Assembly (NCBI RefSeq): GCF_032854445.1 | Contig: NW_027018247.1 | Location: 1 to 52,483 of the forward strand | DNA length: 52,483 bases | Reading direction: 5' to 3' | Origin: Liolophura sinensis | Taxonomy: Eukaryota; Mollusca; Polyplacophora; Chitonida; Chitonidae | Shown here: positions 1 to 10,621 of the stretch, piece after piece | Numbering within the stretch: the stretch's first letter is position 1 | Layout of the letters: every line of letters begins with the position of its first letter | The notes under the pieces: model-generated | What the model was told of the DNA's origin: nothing | The model's database searches: none | Seen by the model: only the letters and a program-made list of their open reading frames with translations | Position numbers and translations under genes: made by a program

Positions 1-178
1 ATTGTACAGAGTACAGTGTAGCCGATTTCAATTAACAAAAAGACCAGGCAAAAATGCAAAAGTGCGAAAACTGTTCCAGTGCTGCTGGTAAGAGGCTAAT
101 CCGACGTATTTGTGACGAGAAATCGAATGGTGCAAAACCGCGTTGCTCTCCGACCAATACTTTTGGCTGTAGTGACAA
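1..178. repeat. Partial satellite monomer at left edge
   Basis: This is the 3' third of a monomer, starting at monomer offset ~371 (ATTGTACAGAGTACAG). It contains single-base losses and gains relative to other copies, such as GTATTTGTGACG in place of GTATTTTGTGACG and an extra A in GCAAAACCGCG. Confidence 0.95.
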
Positions 179-3100
179 TTGAATGATCATTTATGTCATA
201 ATCACGTGCCCAGCAACAGCTCTTACTCCATGGAAACCAGGGATATTTGCAATTTTTCAACAGCTCCCGATGCCTGGCTCAATTCCGCATCTTTTGGCAC
301 CTTACTGAAGTGGGTCAGTGTTTTAGTTGTACTTTTTACAGCAGACTGTATCAAGAACCTTGTGTTTCTCACGTACAAATGGTGTGGTTTTTCTACACGT
401 AGATAAAGGACATTGAGATTGTCTTGCACTTAGAAGTAAGACAATTGCTGGGTGAGTTAAATGGGCTTAGCCCAAAGATTTCAGGTCTTCTGGGCTACCG
501 AAGGGCACATAACTATAGTCAAAAGTTGAATATAGTAATGACCAGTCCGCGATTGTACAGAGTACAGTGTAGCCGATTTCAAATAACAAAAAGACCAGGC
601 AAAAATGCAAAAGTGGAAAAACTGTTCCAGTGCTGCTGGTAAGAGGCTAATCCGACGTATTTTGTGACGAGAAATCGAATGGTGCAATCCGCGTTTGCTC
701 TCCGACCAATACGTTTGGCTGTAGCGCCAATTGAATGATCATTTATGTCATAATCACGTGCCCAGCAACGGCTCTTACTCCATGGAAACCAGGGAAATTT
801 GCAATTTTTCAACAGCTGCCGATGCCTGGCTCAATTCCGCATCTTTTGGCACCCTTATTCATGTGGGTCTGTGGTCAGTGTACTTTTTACAGCAGACTGT
901 ATCAAGTACCTGTGTTTATCACGTACAAATGGTGTTGTTTTTTCTACACGTAGATAAAGACATTGAGATTGTCTTGGACTTAGAAGTAAGACAATTGCCT
1001 GGGTGAGTTAAATGGGCTTGGCCCAAAGATTTCAGGTCTTCTGGGCTACCGAAGGGCACTAACTTATAGTCAAAAGTTGAATATAGTAATGACCAGTCGC
1101 GATTGTACAGAGTACAGTGTAGCCGATTTCAATTAACAAAAAGACCAGGCAAAATGCAAAAAGTGCGGAAACTGTTTCCAGTGCTGCTGGTAAGAGGCTA
1201 ATCCGACGTATTTTGTGACGAGAAATCGAATGGTGCAAACCGCGTTGCTCTCCGACCAATACTTTTGGCTGTAGTGACAATTGAATGATCATTTATGTCA
1301 TAATCACGTGCCCAGCAACGGCTCTTACTCCATGGAAACTAGGGAAATTTGCAATTTTTTCAACAGCTGCCGATGCCTGGCCCAATTCCACATCTTTTGG
1401 CACCTTACTGAAGTGGGTCTGTGTTCAGTTGTACTTTTTACAGCAGACTGTATCAAGAACCTTGTGTTTTCTCACGTACAAATGGTGTGGTTTTTCTACA
1501 CGTAGATAAAGACATTGAGATTGTCTTGGACTTAGAAGTAAGGCAATTGCTGGGTGAGTTAAATGGGCTTAGCCCAAAGATTTGACGTCTTCTGGGCTAC
1601 CGAAGGGCACATAACTTATAGTCAAAAGTTGAATATAGTAATGACCAGTCGCGATTGTACAGAGTACAGTGTAGCCGATTTCAATTAACAAAAAGACCAG
1701 GCAAAAATGCAAAAGTGCGAAAACTGTTCCAGTGCTGCTGGTAAGAGGCTAATCCGACGTATTTGTGACGAGAAATCGAATGGTGCAAAACCGCGTTGCT
1801 CTCCGACCAATACTTTTGCCTGTAGCGACAATTGAATGATCATTTATGTCATAATCACGTGCACAGCAACGGCTCTTACTCCATGGAAACCAGGGAAATT
1901 TGCAATTTTTCAACAGCTGCCGATGCCTGGCTCAATTCCGCATCTTTTGGCACCTTAATTCATGTGGGTCTGTGGTCAGTTGTACTTTTTACAGCAGACT
2001 GTATCAAGTACCTTGTGTTTTTCACGTACAAATGGTGTGGTTTTTCTACACGTAGATAAAGACATTGAGATTGTCTTGGACTTAGAAGTAAGACAATTGC
2101 TGGGTGAGTTAATGGGCTTGGCCCAAAGATTTCAGGTCTTCTGGGCTACCGAAGGGCACATAACTTATAGTCAAAAGTTGAATATAGTAATGACCAGTCG
2201 CGATTGTACAGAGTACAGTGTAGCCGATTTCAATTAACAAAAAGACCAGGCAAAAATGCAAAGTGCGAAAACTGTTCCAGTGCTGCTGGTAAGAGCCTAA
2301 TCCGACGTATTTTGTGACGAGAAATCGAATGGGTGCAAACCGTCGTTGCTCTCCGACCAATACTTTTGGCTGTAGTGACAATTGAATGATCATTTATGTC
2401 ATAATCACGTGCCAGCAACAGCTCTTACTCCATGGAAACCAGGGATATTTGCAATTTTTCAACAGCTCCCGATGCCTGGCTCAATTCCGCATCTTTTGGC
2501 ACCTTACTGAAGTGGGTCAGTGTTTAGTTGTACTTTTTACAGCAGACTGTATCAAGAACCTTGTGTTTCTCACGTACAAATGGTGTGGTTTTTCTACACG
2601 TAGATAAAGACATTGAGATTGTCTTGCACTTAGAAGTAAGACAATTGCTGGGTGAGTTTAAATGGGCTTAGCCCAAAGATTTCAGGTCTTCTGGGCTACC
2701 GAAGGGCACATAACTTATAGTCAAAAGTTGAATATAGTAATGACCAGTCGCGATTGTACAGAGTACAGTGTAGCCGATTTCAAATAACAAAAAGACCAGG
2801 CAAAAATGCAAAAGTGGAAAAACTGTTCCAGTGCTGCTGGTAAGAGGCTAATCGACGTATTTTGTGACGAGAAATCGAAATGGTGCAATCCGCGTTGCTC
2901 TCCGACCAATACGTTTGGCTGTAGCGACAATTGAATGATCATTTATGTCATAATCACGTGCCCAGCAACGGCTCTTACTCCATGGAAACCAGGGAAATTT
3001 GCAATTTTTCAACAGCTGCCGATGCCTGGCTCAATTCCGCATCTTTTGGCACCTTATTCATGTGGGTCTGTGGTCAGTTGTACTTTTTACAGCAGACTGT

Positions 3101-4570
3101 ATCAAGTACCTTGTGTTTATCACGTACAAATGGTGTGGTTTTTCTACACGTAGATAAAGACATTGAGATTGTCTTGGACTTAGAAGTAAGACAATTGCTG
3201 GGTGAGTTAAATGGGCTTGGCCCAAAGATTTCAGGTCTTCTGGGCTACCGAAGGGCACATAACTTATAGTCAAAAGTTGAATATAGTAATGACCAGTCGC
3301 GATTGTACAGAGTACAGTGTAGCCGATTTCAATTAACAAAAAGACCAGGCAAAAATGCAAAAGTGCGAAAACTGTTCCAGTGCTGCTGGTAAGAGGGCTA
3401 ATCCGACGTATTTTGTGACGAGAAATCGAATGGTGCAAACCGCGTTGCTCTCCGACCAATACTTTTGGCTGTAGTGACAATTGAATGATCATTTATGTCA
3501 TAATCACGTGCCCAGCAACGGCTCTTACTCCATGGAAAACTAGGGAAATTTGCAATTTTTCACAGCTGCCGATGCCTGGCCCAATTCCACATCTTTTGGC
3601 ACCTTACTGAAGTGGGTCTGTGTTCAGTTGTACTTTTTACAGGCAGACTGTATCAAGAAACCTTGTGTTTCTCACGTACAAATGGTGTGGTTTTTCTACA
3701 CGTAGATAAAGACATTGAGATTGTCTTGGACTTAGAAGTAAGGCAATTGCTGGGTGAGTTAAATGGGCTGAGCCCAAAGATTTGACGTCTTCTGGGCTAC
3801 CGAAGGGCACATAACTTATAGTCAAAAGTTGAATATAGTAATGACAGTCGCGATTGTACAGAGTACGTGTAGCCGATTTCAATTAACAAAAAGACCAGGC
3901 AAAAATGCAAAAGTGCGAAAACTGTTCCAGTGCTGCTGGTAAGAGGCTAATCCGACGTATTTTGTGACGAGAAATCGAATGGTGCAAACCGCGTTGCTCT
4001 CCGACCAATACTTTTGGCTATAGTGACAATTGAATGATCATTTATGTCATAATCACGTGCCCAGCAACGGCTCTTACTCCATGGAAACCAGGGAAATTTG
4101 CAATTTTTCAACAGCTGCCGATGCCTGGCTCAATTCCGCATCTTTTGGCACTGTGGGTCTGTGGTCAGTTGTACTTTTTTACAGCAGACTGTATCAAGTA
4201 CCTTGTGTTTTTCACGTACAAATGGTGTTGTTTTTCTACACGTAGATAAAGACATTGAGATTGTCTTGGACTTAGAAGTAAGACAATTGCTGGGTGAGTT
4301 AAATGGGCTTGGCCCAAAGATTCAGGTCTTCTGGGCTACCGAAGGGCACATAACTTATAGTCAAAAGTTGAATATAAGTAATGACCAGTCGCGATTGTAC
4401 AGAGTACAGTGTAGCCGATTTCAATTAACAAAAGACCAGGCAAAAATGCAAAAGTGCGAAAACTGTTCCAGTGCTGCTGGTAAGAGGCTAATCCGACGTA
4501 TTTTGTGACGAGAAATCGAATGGTGCAATCCGCGTTGCTCTCCGACCAATACGTTTGGCTGTAGCGACAA
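179..4570. repeat. Left 4-monomer higher-order repeat, two copies
   Basis: Monomers at 179, 731, 1281 and 1832 are matched in order by those at 2382, 2931, 3481 and 4030, about 2,200 bp apart. The 179 and 2382 monomers share AACAGCTC, GGGATATTTG and CTCCCGATG. The 731 and 2931 monomers share the rare TTTATCACG. The 1281 and 3481 monomers share CTAGGGAAATT and CCCAATTCCACATC. The fourth pair is weaker: 1832 has CACAGC where 4030 has CCCAGC, and 4030 carries an 8-bp deletion. Unit lengths of 541-552 reflect many one-base indels, probably sequencing error. Confidence 0.85.
4030..4570. repeat. 541-bp monomer with 8-bp internal deletion
   Basis: Between 4151 and 4152 the eight bases CTTATTCA present in other class X monomers are missing, so GGCAC is joined directly to TGTGGGTCTG. 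The other four length changes in this monomer are single-base homopolymer-type indels that cancel out. The deletion removes half of the main X/Y diagnostic site. It may be real or an assembly artefact, because this part of the window is poorly polished. Confidence 0.8.
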
Positions 4571-7500
4571 TTGAATGATCATTTATGTCATAATCACGTG
4601 CCCGGCAACGGCTCTTACTCCATGGAAACCAGGGAAATTTGCAATTTTTCAACAGCTGCCGATGCCTGGCTCAATTCCGCATCTTTTGGCACCTTACTGA
4701 GTGGGTCAGTGTTCAGTTGTACTTTTTACAGGCAGACTGTATCAAGAACCTTGTGTTTCTCACGTACAAATGGTGTGGTTTTTCTACACGTAGATAAAGA
4801 CATTGAGATTGTCTTGCACTTAGAAGTAAGGCAATTGCTGGGTGAGTTAAATGGGCTTAGCCCAAAGATTTGACGTCTTCTGGGCTACCGAAGGGCACAT
4901 AACTTATAGTCAAAAGTTGAATATAGTAATGACCAGTCGCGATTGTACAGAGTACAGTGTAGCCGATTTCAATTAACAAAAGACCAGGCAAAAATGCAAA
5001 AGTGGCGAAAACTGTTCCAGTGCTGCTGGTAAGAGGCTAATCCGACGTATTTTGTGACGAGAAATCGAATGGTGCAAAACCGCGTTGCTCTCCGACCAAT
5101 ACTTTTGCCTGTAGCGACAATTGAATGATCATTTATGTCATAATCACGTGCACAGCAACGGCTCTTACTCCATGGAAACTAGGGAAATTTGCAATTTTTC
5201 AACAGCTGCCGATGCCTGGCTCAATTTCCGCATCTTTTGGCACCTTATTCATGTGGGTCTGTGGTCAGTTGTACTTTTTACAGCAGACTGTATCAAGTAC
5301 CTTGTGTTTTTCACGTACAAATGGTGTTGTTTTTCTACACGTAGATAAAGACATTGAGATTGTCTTGCACTTAGAAGTAAGACAATTGCTGGGTGAGTTA
5401 AATGGGCTTGGCCCAAAGATTTCAGGTCTTCTGGGCTACCGAAGGGCACATAACTTATAGTCAAAAGTTGAAATATAGTAATGACCAGTCGCGATTGTAC
5501 AGAGTACAGTGTAGCCGATTTCAATTAAACAAAAAGACCAGGCAAAAATGCAAAAGTGCGAAAACTGTTCAGTGCTGCTGGTAAGAGGCTAATCCGACGT
5601 ATTTTGTGATGAGAAATCGAATGGTGCAAACCGCGTTGCTCTCCGACCAATACTTTTGGCTGTAGTGACAATTGAATGATCATTTATGTCATAATCACGT
5701 GCCCAGCAACGGCTCTTACTCCATGGAAAACCAGGGAAATTTGCAATTTTTCAACAGCTGCCGATGCCTGGGCTCAATTCCGCATCTTTTGGCACCTTAC
5801 TGAAGTGGGTCAGTGTTCAGTTGTACTTTTTACAGCAGACTGTATCAAGAACCTTGTGTTTCTCACGTACAAATGGTGTGGGTTTTTCTACACGTAGATA
5901 AAGACATTGAGATTGTCTTGCACTTAGAAGTAAGACAATTGCTGGGTGAGTTAAATGGGCTTAGCCCAAAGATTTGACGTCTTCTGGGCTACCGAAGGGC
6001 ACATAACTTATAGTCAAAAGTTGAATATAGTAATGACCAGTCGCGATTGTACAGAGTACAGTGTAGCCGATTTCAATTAACAAAAAGACCAGGCAAAAAT
6101 GCAAAAGTGCGAAAACTGTTCCAGTGCTGCTGGTAAGAGGCTAATCCGACGTATTTTGTGACGAGAAATCGAATGGTGCAAACCGCGTTGCTCTCCGACC
6201 AATACTTTTGCCTGTAGCGGACAATTGAATGATCATTTATGTCATAATCACGTGCACAGCAACGGCTCTTACTCCATGGAAACCAGGGAAATTTGCAATT
6301 TTTCAATCAGCTGCCGATGCCTGGCTCAATCCGCATCTTTTGGCACCTTATTCATGTGGGTCTGTGGTCAGTTGTACTTTTTACAGCAGACTGTATCAAG
6401 TACCTTGTGTTTTTCACGTACAAATGGTGTGGTTTTTCTACACGTAGATAAAGACATTGAGATTGTCTTGGACTTAGAAGTAAGACAATTGCTGGGTGAG
6501 TTAAATGGGCTTGGCCAAAGATTTCAGGTCTTCTGGGCTACCGAAGGGCACATAACTTATAGTCAAAAGTTGAATATAGTAATGACCAGTCGCGATTGTA
6601 CAGAGTACAGTGTAGCCGATTTCAATTAACAAAAAGACCAGGCAAAAATGCAAAAGTGCGAAAACTGTTCCAGTGCTGCTGGTAGAGGCTAATCCGACGT
6701 ATTTTGTGACGAGAATCGAATGGTGCAAACCGCGTTGCTCTCCGACCAATACTTTTGGCTGTAGTGACAATTGAAATGATCATTTATGTCATAATCACGT
6801 GCCCAGCAACAGCTCTTACTCCATGGAAACCAGGGATATTTGCAATTTTTCAACAGCTCCCGATGCCTGGCTCAATTCCGCATTCTTTTGGCACCTTACT
6901 GAAGTGGTTAGTGTTTAGTTGTACTTTTTACAGCAGACTGTATCAAGAACCTTGTGTTTCTCACGTACAAAATGGTGTGGTTTTTCTACACGTAGATAAA
7001 GACATTGAGATTGTCTTGCACTTAGAAGTAAGACAATTGCTGGGTGAGTTAAATGGGCTTAGCCCAAAGATTTCAGGTCTTCTGGGCTACCGAAGGGCAC
7101 ATAACTTATAGTCAAAAGTTGAATATAGTAATGACCAGTCGCGATTGTACAGAGTACAGTGTAGCCGATTTCAAATAACAAAAAGACCAGGCAAAAATGC
7201 AAAAGTGGAAAAACTGTTCCAGTGCTGCTGGTAAGAGGCTAATCCGACGTATTTTGTGACGAGAATCGAATGGTGCAATCCGCGTTGCTCTCCGACCAAT
7301 ACGTTTGGCTGTAGCGACAATTGAATGATCATTTATGTCATAATCACGTGCCCGGCAACGGCTCTTACTCCATGGAAACCAGGGAAATTTGCAATTTTTC
7401 AACAGCTGCCGATGCCTGGCTCAATTCCGCATCTTTTGGCACCTTATTCATGTGGGGTCTGTGGTCAGTTGTACCTTTTTACAGCAGACTGTATCAAGTA

Positions 7501-8425
7501 CCTTGTGTTTTTCACGTACAAATGGTGTGGTTTTTTCTACACGTAGATAAAGGACCATTGAGATTGTCTTGGACTTAGAAGTAAGACAATTGCTGGGTGA
7601 GTTAAATGGGCTTAGCCCAAAGATTTCAGGTCTTCTGGGCTACCGAAGGGCACATAACTTATAGTCCAAAAGTTGAATATAGTAATGACCAGACGCGATT
7701 GTACAGAGTACAGTGTAGCCGATTTCAATTAACAAAAAGACCAGGCAAAAATGCAAAAGTGGAAAAACTGTTCCAGTGCTGCTGGTAAAAGGCTAATCCG
7801 ACGTATTTTGTGACGAGAAATCGAATGGTGCAATCCGCGTTGCTCTCTGACCAATACTTTTGGCTGTAGCGACAATTGAATGATCATTTATGTCATAATC
7901 ACGTGCCCAGCAACGGCTCTTACTCCATGGAAACCAGGGAAATTTGCAATTTTTCAACAGCTGCCGATGCCTGGCTCAATTCCGCATCTTTTGGCACCTT
8001 ATTCATGTGGGTCTGTGGTCAGTTGTACTTTTTACAGCAGACTGTATCAAGAACCTTGTGTTTCTCACGTACAAATGGTGTGGTTTTTTCTACAATTAGA
8101 TAAAGACATTGAGATTGTCTTGGACTTAGAAGTAAGACAATTGCTGGGTGAGTTAAATGGGCTTAGCCCAAAGATTTCAGGTCTTCTGGGCTACCGAAGG
8201 GCACATAACTTATAGTCAAAAGTTGAATATAGTGATGACCAGTCGCGATTGTACAGAGTACAGTGTAGCCGATTTCAATTAACAAAAAGACCAGGCAAAA
8301 ATGCAAAAGTGGAAAAACTGTTCCAGTGCTGCTGGTAAGAGGCTAATCCGACGTATTTTGTGACGAGAAATCGAATGGTGCAATCCGCGTTGCTCTCCGA
8401 CAAATACGTTTGGCTGTAGCGACAA
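4571..8425. repeat. Mostly alternating X/Y monomers, indel-rich
   Basis: Monomers start at 4571 (Y), 5121 (X), 5672 (Y), 6225 (X), 6771 (Y), 7321 (X) and 7876 (mixed). The 6771 unit matches 179 and 2382 (AACAGCTC, GGGATATTTG, CTCCCGATG), so the left higher-order repeat family extends here in part. The 7876 unit has X sequence up to CTGTGGTCAG, then the Y variant AAGAACC with CTCACG, then X CTTGGAC. It also has a private CTACAATTAG in place of CTACACGTAG. Unit spacing varies from 546 to 555, mainly through one-base homopolymer changes. Confidence 0.85.
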
Positions 8426-8513
8426 TTGAATGATCATTTATGTCATAATCACGTGCCCGGCAACGGCTCTTACTCCATGGAAACCAGGGAAATTTGCAAT
8501 TTTTCAACAGCTG
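8423..8513. other. Cluster of five 6-bp palindromes at monomer start
   Basis: Within 91 bp lie CAATTG (8423-8428), TGATCA (8431-8436), CACGTG (8450-8455), CCATGG (8475-8480) and CAGCTG (8508-8513). About 1.4 perfect 6-bp palindromes would be expected by chance in this length. The cluster is present in most monomers. Exceptions are units with GACATTTG (no CAATTG) and a few with CACGTT or CACATG. CACGTG and CAGCTG are also E-box sequences, but binding is not shown. Confidence 0.7.
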
Positions 8514-8714
8514 CCGATGCTTGGCTCAATTCCGCATCTTTTGGCACCTTATTCATGTGGGTCTGTGGTCAGTTGTACTTTTTACAGCAGACTGTATCAA
8601 GTACCTTGTGTTTTTCACGTACAAATGGTGTGGTTTTTCTACACGTAGATAAAGACATTGAGATTGTCTTGGACTTAGAAGTAAGACAATTGCTGGGTGA
8701 GTTAAATGGGCTTG

Positions 8715-8740
8715 GCCCAAAGATTTCAGGTCTTCTGGGC
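8715..8740. other. Bulged hairpin, repeated in nearly every monomer
   Basis: GCCCA-AAGA pairs with TCTT-C-TGGGC, giving nine base pairs with one bulged C and a 7-nt loop (TTTCAGG). In units with GATTTGACGTC the stem is kept and only the loop changes, creating an AatII-type GACGTC. No T-run follows it, so it is not a bacterial terminator. A role in DNA or transcript folding is only a possibility. Confidence 0.6.
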
Positions 8741-8798
8741 TACCGAAGGGCACATAACTTATAGTCAAAAGTTGAATATAGTAATGACCAGTCGCGAT

Positions 8799-8811
8799 TG
8801 TACAGAGTACA
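8799..8811. other. Short inverted repeat TGTAC-AGA-GTACA
   Basis: A perfect 5-bp inverted repeat with a 3-bp spacer. It is conserved in nearly all monomers; one exception is around 3866, where the AC of the right arm is altered by a missing base. Function unknown. Confidence 0.55.
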
Positions 8812-8832
8812 GTGTAGCCGATTTCAATTAAC

Positions 8833-8866
8833 AAAAAGACCAGGCAAAAATGCAAAAGTGCGAAAA
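8833..8866. other. Spaced A-tracts (possible intrinsic bend)
   Basis: Four runs of four or five A lie at 8833-8837, 8846-8850, 8854-8857 and 8863-8866, with mean spacing close to one helical turn. Two T5 runs also lie about 24 bp apart around 8611-8639. Such runs are known to bend DNA, which is common in satellites. Curvature is predicted here, not measured. Confidence 0.5.
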
Positions 8867-10072
8867 CTGTTCCAGTGCTGCTGGTAAGAGGCTGATCCGA
8901 CGTATTTTGTGACGAGAAATCGAATGGTGCAAACCGCGTTGCTCTCCGACCAATACTTTTGGCTGTAGTGACAATTGAATGATCATTTATGTCATAATCA
9001 CGTGCCCAGCAACGGCTCTTACTCCATGGAAACCAGGGATATTTGCAATTTTTCAACAGCTGCCGATGCCTGGCTCAATTCCGCATCTTTTGGCACCTTA
9101 CTGAAGTGGGTCAGTGTTCAGTTGTACTTTTTACAGCAGACTGTATCAAGAACCTTGTGTTTCTCACGTACAAATGGTGTGGTTTTTCTACACGTAGATA
9201 AAGACATTGAGATTGTCTTGCACTTAGAAGTAAGACAATTGCTGGGTGAGTTAAATGGGCTTAGCCCAAAGATTTGACGTCTTCTGGGCTACCGAAGGGC
9301 ACATAACTTATAGTCAAAAGTTGAATATAGTAATGACCAGTCGCGATTGTACAGAGTACAGTGTAGCCGATTTCAATTAACAAAAAGACCAGGCAAAAAT
9401 GCAAAAGTGCGAAAACTGTTCCAGTGCTGCTGGTAAGAGGCTAATCCGACGTATTTTGTAACGAGAAATCGAATGGTGCAAACCGCGTTGCTCTCCGACC
9501 AATACTTTTGGCTGTAGTGACATTTGAATGATCATTTATGTCAAAATCACGTGCCCAGCAACGGCTCTTACTCCATGGAAACCAGGGAAATTTGCAATTT
9601 TTCAACAGCTGCCGATGCCTGGCTCAATTCCGCATCTTTTGGCACCTTATTCATGTGGGTCTGTGGTCAGTTGTACTTTTTACAGCAGACTGTATCAAGT
9701 ACCTTGTGTTTTTCACGTTCAAATGGTGTTGTTTTTCTACACGTAGATAAAGACATTGAGATTGTCTTGGACTTAGAAGTAAGACAATTGCTGGGTGAGT
9801 TAAATGGGCTTGGCCCAAAGATTTCAGGTCTTCTGGGCTACCGAAGGGCCTATAACTTATAGTCAAAAGTTGAATATAGTAATGACCAGTCGCGATTGTA
9901 CAGAGTACAGTGTAGCCGATTTCAATTAACAAAAAGACCAGGCAAAAATGCAAAAGTGCGAAAACTCTTCCAGTGCTGCTGGTAAGAGGCTAATCCGACG
10001 TATTTTGTGACGAGAAATCGAATGGTGCAAACCGCGTTGCTCTCCGACCAATACTTTTGGCTGTAGTGACAA

Positions 10073-10621
10073 TTGAATGATCATTTATGTCATAATCACG
10101 TGCCCAGCAACGGCTCTTACTCCATGGAAACCAGGGAAATTTGCAATTTTTCAACAGCTGCCGATGCCTGGCTCAATTCCGCATCTTTTGGCACCTTACT
10201 GAAGTGGGTCAGTGTTTAGTTGTACTTTTTACAGCAGACTGTATCAAGAACCTTGTGTTTCTCACGTACAAATGGTGTGGTTTTTCTACACGTAGATAAA
10301 GACATTGAGATTGTCTTGCACTTAGAAGTAAGACAATTGCTGGGTGAGTTAAATGGGCTTAGCCCAAAGATTTCAGGTCTTCTGGGCTACCGAAGGGCAC
10401 ATAACTTATAGTCAAAAGTTGAATATAGTAATGACCAGTCGCGATTGTACAGAGTACAGTGTAGCCGATTTCAATTAACAAAAAGACCAGGCAAAAATGC
10501 AAAAGTGGAAAAACTGTTCCAGTGCTGCTGGTAAGAAGCTAATCCGACGTATTTTGTGACGAGAAATCGAATGGTGCAATCCGCGTTGCTCTCCGACCAA
10601 TACGTTTGGCTGTAGCGACAA
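10073..10621. repeat. Representative class Y monomer (549 bp)
   Basis: Class Y markers are CCCAGCAACGG, CTTACTGAAGTGGGTCAGTG, TTTAGTTGTAC, AAGAACC, TTTCTCACG, CTTGCAC and CTTAGCCC. The TTTAG variant puts an in-frame stop in the middle of the longest open frame that class X monomers keep. This is one reason that frame is not considered a gene. The CTTAGCCC variant turns the X sequence GGGCTTGGCCC into a perfect 5-bp inverted repeat, GGGCT-T-AGCCC. Confidence 0.9.

Larger units (their letters stand above)
8426..8974. repeat. Representative class X monomer (549 bp)
   Basis: This clean copy shows the class X markers: CCCGGCAACGG, GGGAAATTTG, TTATTCATGTGGGTCTGTGG, AAGTACC, TTTTTCACG, CTTGGAC, CTTGGCCC and GATTTCAGG. 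Features along it are a cluster of short palindromes at the start, a bulged hairpin near the middle, a 5-bp inverted repeat, a run of spaced A-tracts, and the CCGACGTATTTTGTGACG segment before the next unit. I saw no convincing similarity between its three 183-bp thirds, so the monomer is not obviously a trimer of a shorter unit. Confidence 0.9.

Noticed and set aside
8360-8376. Hammerhead-ribozyme-like core (TGACGAG followed by CGAA)
   Set aside because: The essential C before TGA is G in almost all copies, stem II would be a single base pair, and the base after GAA is T rather than A.
8715-8740. Rho-independent terminator
   Set aside because: The hairpin is bulged, not followed by a T-run, and there is no gene upstream.
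8426-8764. 112-codon plus-strand open frame found in many monomers, considered as a repeated gene
   Set aside because: It needs a TTG start, is interrupted by stops or frameshifts in many units, shows mainly amino-acid-changing variants and has no recognisable domain.
8426-8974. CENP-B box
   Set aside because: No match to the TTCG....A..CGGG pattern on either strand; the CCCGG and ACCCGCG variants fail at required positions.
8553-9056. 167-codon minus-strand open frame
   Set aside because: It exists only because one A-to-G change at 8894 removes a stop present in other monomers. It overlaps plus-strand frames and has no family resemblance.
9714-9726. Pol III B-box-like GTTCAAATGG
   Set aside because: It lacks the final C of the consensus, is present in only a minority of monomers, and has no matching A box.
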